Part shown: positions 11,701-23,863 of the stretch, one piece after another
Position numbering within the stretch: the first letter of the stretch is position 1
Layout of the letters: each line of letters begins with the position of its first letter
Assembly: GCA_034387635.1 (NCBI GenBank)
Contig: JAOANU010000001.1
Coordinates: 1,674,001 to 1,738,000 of the forward strand
Reading direction: 5' to 3'
From: Rhodosporidiobolus odoratus
Taxonomy: Eukaryota; Basidiomycota; Microbotryomycetes; Sporidiobolales; Sporidiobolaceae
Length of the DNA: 64,000 nucleotides
The notes under the pieces: model-generated
What the model was told of the DNA's origin: nothing
Database searches by the model: none
The model's input: only the letters and a program-made list of their open reading frames with translations
Position numbers and translations under genes: made by a program

Positions 11701-14633
11701 CCCACATCTCGAGGGAGAAAGCGTTGGAGAGGGCGTCTACCGAGCGGAAGAAGTATACAACAGGTCAGAAGCAGGAGGCGGAGAAGCGAGAGGAAGCAAT
11801 ACGCACGCGAGGTCTCCTTGGCAATGTTGGCCATGTCGATGGTACGCAGGCGAGTAGCGAGGAGGGACTGGTGCGCGTCACGAAGGGTGGTGTCCATGAT
11901 GAGCGTACCCTTGTACTCCCTGACGGCCTTCGCGAAGCCCTTGGGCCCCTTCTCCTGAATGACGTTCCTCCAGCCGACCTGGCAAGGCTTCGAGCAGTCG
12001 AGCGTCTTGGACTCGTCCTTTGGGTCAACTATGGCAGGGATGGGAATTTCCTCGTGGAGACCCGGCTCGCCGGACTGACCCTTGATTGAGGAGCCGTTGA
12101 CGGTAAGGTCTCCAAGGTAGGCAAGGAGCTTCTGAGCGCGGTTCTGCGAGGTGACGAGGTTGAAAAGCTCGGGCGTGTCGTCGATGAACTGCAAGGTATG
12201 CCCACATCAGCCAATCTGAACTGTCCGACGAAGCCACAACGGTACCCACGGTAGTCCAGGCTTTGCCTTCGACGTAGGTAGGGTTGGAAAGAACGCGGAA
12301 GAGGAAAGGAATGTTGGTCTTGACACCGCGAATGCGGAACTCAACAAGGGCGCGGAGAAGCTTGCGCCGGGCGATCTCGAAGGTCGCGCCGTGAACGGTA
12401 CACTTGACCAGAAGCGAGTCGTAGTGAGGCTGCAAGAACATCTCTATGAGCCAAGACTGCAAGTGTCAAGAGCAAGAGAACGACGCACCGTGATCTGCGC
12501 ACCAGCGAAACCGGACGAGGCATCGAGCCTAACACCGTTTCCACCGGCAGAGCGGTATACTTCGATCTTTCCCGTGTCAGGCCTGAAACCGGCAGCTGCG
12601 TCTTCAGTAGTGATCCTAGCCTGAATCGCGTAACCGCGGAGCGAGATAGTATCCTGGGTGAGGCCAAGCTCGGGAAGGGTGGCGCCGGCGCCGATCTGCG
12701 TGTACATGCAAGAAATGGGCGCGTCTCTCAGCTACTCCGCCATCATGCATTTTTGGGAGGTCTGGATACGCACCTGAATCTGAGCAGCAACAATGTCGAC
12801 TGTGCAGCAAAGGCCATTTAGTGACTGGACCTCCCGGTCGAGGCATTAGGGAGACAAGCAAACGCAAGACTCACTTCCGGTGATCTGCTCCGTGACGGTG
12901 TGCTCGACCTGGATACGAGGGTTGATCTCGATGAAGTAGTAGCCGCGGCTGTCGACAAGGAACTCGCAAGTACCGGCGTTGCGATACCCGACGGCCTTGG
13001 CGATCTTTACGGCATCCGCGAGGAGCTGCTTGCGCAAGTCGTCGGAGAGGTTGGTGGCAGGGCCTTGCTCCACGACCTGCAAAAGACACAGAGTCAGCCC
13101 AGGGATAGTATCGAGGTGCCGCAAGCTTTGTTACCTTCTGATGCCTTCGCTGCACGGAGCAGTCGCGCTCAAACAAGTGGACAACGTTGCCAGCCGAGTC
13201 GCCGAGCAATTGAGCCTATAGGCAAATAAAGAAGGCAAAAGGAGGGGCGAGTTAATATAGGCGGAGCAGCAGGTACAGGCGCCGGAAAGGCAGGGACGGA
13301 ACAAAGAAAAGCGCGAAGGAGGGGAACAATCAGCACGGTCTACACGAAGGCGGAAACAGAGAACTTCCGACTCGCCTCAATGTGCCTAGGACGGTCGAGG
13401 AAACGCTCGACAAATACGGTGCCGTCACCGAAGGCTGTCTTGGCCTCGGAGACGGCGTTCTTGAAAGAGGACTCGAACGACTCGGCATCGCGCACAACAC
13501 GCATGCCGCGTCCGCCTCCGCCCATTGCAGCTTTGATGATAACAGGGAAGCCATGCTCCTTGACGAAAGCGTCGCCCTCCTCGAAAGAAGAGATGGCACC
13601 GGGGGTACCGGGAACAACGGGAACATCGATAGACATCGCCAGCTTGCGCGCCTTGATTTTGTCGCCGAGACCGTCGATAACCTTGGGCTGAGGACCGATA
13701 AAGATGATGCCAGCTTCCTCTACCTTGCGAGCGAACTCGGCGTTCTCTGAGAGGAAGCCGTAACCGGGGTGGATCATGGTAACGCCGTGCTGCAGAAAGA
13801 GAGGAATAACGTCAATGTGAGTGAGAGAAGAACATCGATGGACGAGCGGGGAAGGAGAAAGAGACGGTAGGCAAAAGCAACCGAGACGGTAGAGTAAGAA
13901 AAGCCTACCTCGAGCGCGATCTGTTCAAGTGGAGAGGCGGTCAGCATATACCGATACGGCAGCAGACGCAGCACTTACCCTGATGATGTCGTCCTGGGCG
14001 AGATACGCGGCGACAGGCGTGAGCCCCTTCCCTACCAAGTAGGCTTCATCGGCTTTAGTGCGGTGGGCTGAGAAGCGGTCTTCGTGCGAATAGACGGCGA
14101 CGGTTTGCAAGCCAAGTTCGTGCGCAGTGCGGAAGATACGGATGGCGATCTCCTGTGTGTTGTGAGCAGCGCTGGTCAGCTTGCTAGCACCCGAACTCGG
14201 GTGAAAAGGGGATTTTGCCAGGCTCGTCGCGCTCGAACGGCCGTTTCCTGGCTCAGTCTGGCCCCTTCATGAGCCCTGTAGCTCCCGATTTCCTCTCACG
14301 TCCGACACGAGACCTTTCCACCTTGTAGCATATCCATCGATTATCTCCCTCTGCCCCTATCGCCAAGTCTGGCCGCGTCTTGACTCTGTTGCAATTTGAA
14401 AATGGGCGAACGCACACCGCGGTTGGCAACGAGAAGCTTCTTGAGCGGCTGAGAGCGTCCGAGGCGGCGGAGAGCGTTGATTGAGGGGGTCATGCCCCCG
14501 GCGTCTTCCCCTTGGGGCCTAATGAGGGGAAAGAACAGCGACGTCAGCTAGTCGAGCGATGCGTAGGGTGACAGGAGCTGTGGGCATACTGAGGAGCCTT
14601 AAGGTCGTTGGCCTCGATGAGTGCAGCGCTCAT
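8769..14633 (-). CDS. PYC1: Pyruvate carboxylase
   Basis: Biotin-dependent enzyme converting pyruvate plus bicarbonate and ATP to oxaloacetate; cytosolic in yeasts and the main anaplerotic step. Translation starts at ATG 14633 ([12 protein letters not shown]); about 1,190 residues are spread over many exons. The N-terminal biotin carboxylase/ATP-grasp domain shows [24 protein letters not shown], the glycine loop [11 protein letters not shown] and [14 protein letters not shown]. The central carboxyltransferase domain shows [38 protein letters not shown] and HVHSHDTAG. The C-terminal biotin carrier domain shows the acceptor motif AMKM and ends DLVVEIGHA at TAG 8771-8769. The first intron interrupts the PQ codons after residue 14; a larger intron of about 260 bases follows VANRG. 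One intron in the carrier domain (9385-9245, 141 bases) begins with GC, not GT. A damaged inverted copy of the last exons lies at 19.5-20.6 kb. Identification is certain. Confidence 0.97.
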
Positions 14634-15539
14634 ATCGGGAAGTAGATGAGCGATATCAAGTGTAAGGTGGGGTGAAGGCGAGGCAGGCTGATGAGTGAAG
14701 CGATGAAAGGTTGATGGGCGATCACGGCTAAGATCTGGACTGCCCGGTCGCTGTGTAGAAGTTGTACGCTATTCCTGAGGGTGAGGAGCGAGGGCGAGCA
14801 GGAGGAAAAGTGAGTCGTGACCCAAGAAGTCGACGTCGATTTGAGTCGATCAACCCTTTGATGCAGGATCACAAGGGGTTTAGGCTGTAGCTCTTCGGAC
14901 AACAATACGCGAAAGACTCTAGCCGAAGCGCTAGGCGGACAGGCAGATAAGCATGCAGCTCGCCCGCATAAAGAGATCGCTAATTGGCTAGTACGTGTGC
15001 GGCTACACAGGATCCGTCTAATGTCGTCTTCGCCGTGCTTTGATGGCGCTGTGAGGAAGAGTAATGTTCCCGAAGTCTGCTCAAGAGGGGACGAGGCGCC
15101 GGACTAGTCGTTCTCTCCTCAGCGCGAGAAAAGCGAGGAGAATGTCCGACAGTCGAGTTGGACATGGCACAGCGGCTGGCACGCTAGAGGCTACCGCTCT
15201 CGTGTCTGTAAGCAGAGACCCGTCAGCTGGAGAAGCTCTAGGGTCGTGTGACACGATCCGCGAGACGCCGACACAGCTAGTGTTGGACTTGAAGAAGAGT
15301 CTCTCGCCGCTCGCACCAGTTGCTGTACCGAGCATAGCTTGTACAAACACTTCGCGCAGCGCACCACGCGACAAGTAACCAACAGTGTTCCCGTATCGTC
15401 CGGCTTTCGTCACGTTCAGCGGCTCCACATCGACTTTGCGGTGACAGTTGCCCTCCCAAGCATACAGACGACGGCAGACGCAGCCGACGAGTACGCAGCG
15501 AGACAGCGACCGTCCTAGATCGCTCTTCGGATTGTCGCC
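14634..15539. other. Divergent promoter region of pyruvate carboxylase and the Dcr2-like phosphatase
   Basis: 906 bases between two head-to-head start codons. It must hold both promoters and leaders. Scattered small open frames look like chance, including a 301-codon minus-strand frame reaching into the phosphatase gene. I could not recognise a specific binding site with confidence. Confidence 0.55.
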
Positions 15540-18500
15540 ATGCTTTCGCCCTCGTCCTCCCGAAACGCCGTTCGCCTGTCTTTTCTCATTCTCGTCGTCC
15601 TTCTCTCCTCCCTCCTCACGGCACGGTACAAGCTTGCCGCACCTTACGACCGACCCTACGGCTCGCCGGTGAACTTGGGACACCAAGCATGGGAAATAGC
15701 GTTTGCGAAAGCAGGGGAAGCGGGGGCAACCGGGGTCGTTCTGAAAGGCAACGCTACCACAGGGGCAGGTGAAAATGAGGAGTACTGGGACGAGGACGAA
15801 GCCTTCCTGGATAACTGGTACGCAGTTGCTAGTGCTACTCTGATTGTGGTTACCTAAGGCTAATTCGGTTTTTAGGGGTTTCTCCGGAGCTTCGGCCAAG
15901 TGGGATCCACTGGAGCCGAACCAGACGCCGTTCACAGAACTGCAGGTCAAGGTGCGTTTGGCGATATTCCCCATCCAACGTGACAATGCAGTCCTTTCAC
16001 ACAGCTAACTTCGCGTTTCTCTGTAGACCTGTCTACTTTCCCCCGGTCTTTACGATCTGTGCTCCCCTACCTCGAGCGCACGAGAAGATGCTACTAGGGG
16101 CAAGTGGGAACGGATAAACAAGGACGTCTCCAAAAAGAACGGCATCAAGTATCTCTTCGTTTACGGTCGTTAGTTTTTCCTTTCTTCCGCCTGCGCCCCA
16201 CCATATACTGAACATGTCACTTGCAGGACGCCTTCTCCCTGGATCTACCGCAGATGTCATTACCGACATTCGCCTGTTGAACCACACTCCTACCGTCAGC
16301 GATCTCCCCTCCAACTCTGACGGCGTCTGGGTCGAAGTGTCGACGTCTCTGCGGGACGGTATCTACCCCCGCCTGCCTCCTCTCTTTCTCCACTACAAGC
16401 TCTCGAGTCAGGCAGACATCCGGGCCGCGCGCAAGATGGACGCCGAGGCGAGTGCGGGTGCCCTGGAGCCCATCACGGAGCTTGATGTGCTGTACGGAGG
16501 AGGCGAGGTGCATCCTCTGCCGGGCTTCAAGAAGGTGGAAAGGCTCATCACGGGCGGCGAGGATGATCCGAAGCGGGTTGGGCAGGGGAACGGGAAGGAC
16601 AAGGGAAGTCGGGTCGGGGCAAGCTTGGCTTATCGAAAGGAGAAAATTGGTAAGTGCACTCGTCGCATTCAACCTTCTCTTGCTGACGGCAGTCGCATGC
16701 AGACCTACCACCGTCTCCAGTACTCCGCTTCTCTTCTGCTGGAACTTTCACCGTCCTCCAGGTTGCAGACCTCCATTTCTCGGTCGGTGTTGGCGAATGC
16801 CGGGACGTCGACCCTGCCAGAGTGGAGGAATGTAAACGGATCGGTGCCGATGTTTATAGCTTGCAGTGGCTGGAGACCGCTCTGAACGAAGTCAAGCCGG
16901 ATCTAGTCGTGCTCAGCGGAGACCAGTCAGTTACCCTCCCTCGTCGAATCTTCCATCCTTATTTCTTTTCCTTCACAGGCTGAACGGGCAGGACACGTCC
17001 TGGGATGCACAGTCCGTCGTATTAAAGTGGGCTCCGCTGCTGTATGAGCGCGGCATCCCCTGGGCCGCCATCTTTGGGAACCACGACGAAGAAACCACGG
17101 ACTTGGATCATGCTGGGCAGATGAGTATGTTGCCCAGAATTCTTCGCTTGTGGCCACGCTGAGCGCCGCTCTTTCTCCTAGACCTCTTCCACCACCTCCC
17201 CTACTTCGTTGGCGAGGCCGGTCCTTCATCGGTTGACGGCGTCGGCAACTACGTTCGCAGCATCCGAGCGCCACGAAGTGCGGGTGACCAAGTCCTTTTC
17301 AACCTTTACTTCCTCGACTCCCATGCTTACGAGAAGAAGGGCATCAACCCGTGGAGCAAGCCCGGGTACGACTACCTCAAGCCGAATCAGTGCGCTCGTG
17401 ATTTCGTGTACAGGCGATGAACAGCGGGACTAATGATTGGTTTACGCAGGATCAATTGGTTCCGAGGTCGATCGGCTCAAATGCACACCTTCCTCCGACC
17501 CTACACCCCTCCTTCGTCTTCCGCTTCACCCACTGGCGGAAATCGCCGACCAAATCGTCTTCGGCCTGCCGCAGGTACAGGGGCGACCGGCCGTCGTCGC
17601 TTGTCACGAAGGCAGGACGATCAAAGCTGGGAAGATGCCGCTGCAGCCGAGTTTGCGGAACTTGAGGCGGAGTTCGGTGCCGAGCAAGATGGTGGCAATC
17701 TCTTGCCGGCGGTCGAGCCCGACGACGGCTCACGAGTTGTCGCCGATCCTCAGGACGACGTTACCTTCGAAACGGACGAAGGCGAATTCGGTGACAGCGG
17801 GGCGTCCTCTGCAAGCACAACAAGCGAGCAACAGCCTGGCGAGGTGAGCGCTGGGGCAGGCGGTCTCGACCCTCTGCTTGAGGCGGAAATCGAGGCTGAG
17901 GCGGAAGAAGGATGGCTGGAACCTACTGAACTTCCCGTCGGACCGACCCGCGCCAAACCTCTGCTCGCCAAGCCGAATGCAATGGCTTTCTTCCACATCC
18001 CGCTTCCTCAGGCCTACACCTCTCAGATCGATGTCTCACCAAGCGGTAAGCGCCTTCGAGTCGGTGAGCGCCTCGAGGGGGCCGGCCCGAGCAAGACGGA
18101 CTCTGGCTTTTTTGAGCAGGCTATCCTCGCTAGGAAGGAGCTTCCTGTTGATAGGGCCGAGGATGCTGCCCCAGTCGACGAGTTCTGGGATGGCGAGGTC
18201 GCTTCCCCGACAACCGGCCGACCGGAAGTCAAGGTGCACCTCATTTCCCTTTTCCTTGTGTTACCGCGAATCTCTTCGTTCCGTCCATCACGTACTGAAG
18301 TGTTGCATACTGCAGGTTCTTGCCCACGGGCACTGTCATATCACATCCGACTGCCGCAGAGTACGAGGCGTGTGGATCTGCTTTGGGGGAGGTGGCACGG
18401 TGAGCTCTTTCTTTCCTTCCTTCCGTACATCTACTTGGTCGAGGCTTATGCTAGTCTAACTGCAGTACTCGGGCTACGGCAACTCGACGTTTTCCCGACG

Positions 18501-18621
18501 GATGCGGGTCTACCAACTCTCTCAATTCGGCGAACGCATCGAGACTTATCAGCTCACGGACGACAAGCAGCGAATCAATCGGGCTGTGCTGTACGGCGAG
18601 GGTTCGCTAGAAGAGCAGTAG
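15540..18621 (+). CDS. DCR2: Calcineurin-like metallophosphoesterase, Dcr2 type
   Basis: The N-terminus (from ATG 15540) has a hydrophobic signal/anchor (FLILVVLLSSLL) after a short basic stretch. Residues around the middle carry the metallophosphoesterase motifs in order: VLQVADLHFS, LVVLSGDQLNG, FGNHDEE, then AFFHIPLPQ and AHGHCH near the end, followed by ICFGGGGTYSGYG. The order and the FHIPLP block before GHxH are typical of the fungal Dcr2/purple-phosphatase-like group. In budding yeast Dcr2 promotes cell-cycle entry and affects the unfolded-protein response by dephosphorylating partners such as Ire1. Between GNHD and FHIPLP there is an acidic, low-complexity insertion of well over 100 residues (roughly 17.5-17.95 kb). 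At least eight short introns are needed; frames close across those I checked. The stop is TAG 18619-18621. Confidence 0.88.
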
Positions 18622-19504
18622 GGCTTGTTTGGCTCCGAAGGATGTACTTACATGTTCAGGTTTGCTCAGCGCTCGCATGAACAGAAAAAATCCACGCCGA
18701 CATGCGAGCTACCGATAGCTCGAGATTTTGTGCGTTTCGAGCCGCTACAGCCCAGCGGAAGGTTGCTCGAGGCGCCGCACCCCGGCCTTCCAAAAGTAAG
18801 CGTGAGAAACGAGGGCACGGTGTCTCCGACCGCACGAACTTCGAGAGGAGAGTCGCTGCGAAAAAGGTGACAGGACTCTGCTTTTCTGCCATTTCCCCTG
18901 ACTCATGTGATTGTTCGCCGCTGTCTCGAACGCGAGCAGCCTGGTGCTGCCCGCCCGTCGATCCCAGCTGCACCACGGGCATGCGTTCTCGCGGTACTTT
19001 GCTTTGAGCACAAGCTACGACTCAAGGTTCGCGCAGGCAAACCTCCTAAGCAGCCTCGACAAGGAGAGTAGAGCAGAGCTTTCATCTCCTGGCCCGCCGG
19101 CCGTCGAGTAGCAGAGAGTCTCAGAGCGAAACTCTTCCGAATTTTCGGGGTTTCCGGCTAGAATGGGTGAAGCAGCGTAATACGGGTGTCCCGAGCGGCG
19201 GCGGTGTAAATTACGCCCACTCAGAGTAGTGAGTATCTTGGAGAAACAGCCTAGGGGAGCTCACAAGGGCAAAGAAAGCTGAAAACAGCCAGATTAAGAA
19301 GGTCGGCTAATCTTGCTTCTCCTGTACTCTGAGGGCGCATGACAGCCTTGCCTTTCCGCGACCCACCTTCCATAGCAGCTCTTACTTGATGTAAATGGAC
19401 TTAGACAGGAAATGTGGCTTGCGGCGAGCTCTCAGCATCCGCAGTCCGGGCGTTCTCCGGGATAACTGCCCCTTTTCGCGGTGCGTTCGTATGAGCCATT
19501 GCCT
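18622..19504. other. Intergenic region between the phosphatase gene and the inverted pyruvate carboxylase copy
   Basis: About 880 bases. It contains short open frames on both strands (60-108 codons) without recognisable motifs. I see no tRNA-like fold and no repeat. Weak resemblance to the pyruvate carboxylase exon around 9895-9925 may extend a little upstream of 19505, but it is too degraded to call. Confidence 0.45.
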
Positions 19505-20625
19505 CCTGGCCAGCCTGCGGTCGACGAAGAGCTCGAGGTGGCGATCGACAAGGGCAAGACGCTGCTCATCAAGAGGTCGAGGACAAGTCGGCGACGAATG
19601 AGCCGGGCTCGGTTGGCTGTACGTCGACGTGTCTTGGACTTGACCTTCCCAACTCCGATATCACAAGTCACCTTGCCTGTCCTATCATTGCGCTGTCAGT
19701 CCCGAAACGGAGCCATGCTGACCGATATTTTCCTTTGAACTGTCCGCACGTCACTCATTGCGTCCCGCCTCGCTTATGCGACCGCCTTCACCTCTTCCTA
19801 ACCCTTCCTTCCCCCTTTTTTTCTTCAATTCTTGGCTGCCTACTTGCTCCGCTCTCGACCCCTTCCCGTTCCACTACTCGCAGCCCCCATGAGTGGAGTA
19901 GGCAAGTCCTCTCTTCCTACGGAGTCTCAGCTGGCATTGTCGATGTTAACCTTTTCCCTTCTTTCTCCCCTTCTCCCTGTCGACTGTCCCCCCTCTTTCG
20001 CTCTCATCCGGCTTATATCGCTGTGATGATCACGGTCTGCAGTCCTCGAGGTGCGCGTGCAGGAAGGACACGAAGTCAAGGCCGGCGATCCTCTCTTGGT
20101 AGGTCCTCTTTCTTCTTGTCTACGTCCGCGACTGCACATTGCCTGCTCGAATACATCCCACCTACATCAGTACTGATCATCCCATCTTGCGCACCACAGG
20201 TTCTCAGTGCCATGAAGATGTGCGTATTCAGATTGTCTTCGCTGGTCCTCTCTCCACCTGCAACGATGCCTACTCTCCGCCGAATCGGACCCTCTCTTGC
20301 TTCAACGCGCATTCGAGTGCTCCCGACTCGTGAACCACACCTGAACATCTGAGCAAACTGCTGACTATCCTGTTCACCACACTTTTCTCCTTCGTTCTCA
20401 TGCGTGCAGGGAATCGAACGTCTCGGCTCCGGTCTCCGGCAAATGCAAGAGGATTCTCGTCAAGCAGGGCGACTCGATTGGACAGGGAGACCTCGTCGTC
20501 GAGATTGGCCACGCCTAGAGCCCGCCCAGGCGGTAGGCTAGAGAAGAGGAGGGAGGATGCCGCGCGCGGTACCAATGCTTATTCTCACTTCTTACGTACT
20601 TGGACTTGTTCTACAGCTGTTCCCT
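19505..20625 (+). pseudogene. Truncated, inverted copy of the pyruvate carboxylase 3' end
   Basis: This is a second copy of the last exons and introns of pyruvate carboxylase, oriented opposite to the gene at 8.8-14.6 kb (matching about 8667-9900). It lacks the carboxylase and carboxyltransferase domains. Near 19573 about 82 bases present in the gene are missing (frame-breaking); near 19593 another 30 are missing, between GGCG direct repeats. Downstream of these the copy is almost identical, including introns: the stretches 8939-9455 and 19832-20348 read the same in several frames. The biotin motif AMKM, the GC-AG intron (19902-20042, also 141 bases) and the stop TAG (20516-20518) are kept. 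Similarity fades in the last 100 bases and at the 5' edge. A small frame starting at the in-frame ATG 19889 could still encode the biotin-carrier domain alone. Confidence 0.85.
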
Positions 20626-20911
20626 CCTCTGGTCTTCTCTCAGTATCCACCTCTTCTCCAGGTCGGCTGCTTCCCTGCTTTGCTGCGCCGCCTTTCTTCC
20701 GTTTCCTCTGCGACTTTCCTCTGCACTTTCTCAACGCTCGTAGGGACCCGACTTCTCCGGCTGTTGCAGTAAGTCCTGCTGCGGTCTGAAGTACTGTAGG
20801 AATCTGCACCGCCCTAGTTCCCTTGACGAGAGCCCTCGTTAGCCGTGAGACCTTGTCGTTCACCTGTCTTGCTACCCGCCTGCCCGTTCTCACTCGCCTC
20901 GAGTTCTTTCT
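20626..20911. other. Spacer between the pyruvate carboxylase copy and the sulfhydrylase stop
   Basis: 286 pyrimidine-rich bases, probably the 3' untranslated region of the sulfhydrylase gene. I see no RNA gene or repeat. Confidence 0.45.
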
Positions 20912-23520
<2,609 letters not shown>

Positions 23521-23863
23521 GACGGGGCTGCGTCTAGGCGTGAACTCAGGTTCGACCTACTGTAAGAGGAGAGCCGCTGATGCGAGAGAGAGAGGACAGA
23601 AGAAGAGCGGGGACAAGCGGAAGGCGCGAGGAAAGACGGAATTTCGTGCGATGTGGGGAATAAAAAAGCCCGTTGTTTGGGGCGGCGGAGCCGTGAGAAG
23701 CTGGACCTACAGCTGACCAGCATGGGTCTCAGCGTAGGTGATTAGAAGGAACAACTTGTCGACACCATCTCCACCTCAAGTCGAAGACAAGAGGGAGGGC
23801 AATAGAAGCTGTTTCCTTCGGTCGATCGCCTCAAATGCTCAGCTGAACAGTAAAGGACTAGTC
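23521..23863. promoter_or_regulatory. Divergent promoter between sulfhydrylase and FIG4-like genes
   Basis: 343 bases between head-to-head start codons. It holds an AT-rich stretch near 23658-23670 (AATAAAAAAG) and a purine-rich stretch near 23582-23640. No CACGTG or other known methionine-control element is present. Assignment as promoter is by position only. Confidence 0.5.

Noticed and set aside
15081..15986. 301-codon minus-strand open frame
   Set aside because: It is antisense to the promoter and first exon of the Dcr2-like gene and lacks any recognisable domain or intron signals.
18656..19111. Small open frames on both strands (66-108 codons)
   Set aside because: No motif, no splice support, and overlapping frames of similar length on both strands.
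19432..20577. A second complete pyruvate carboxylase gene
   Set aside because: Only the 3' end is present, two exon deletions break the frame, and no carboxylase or carboxyltransferase exons occur nearby.
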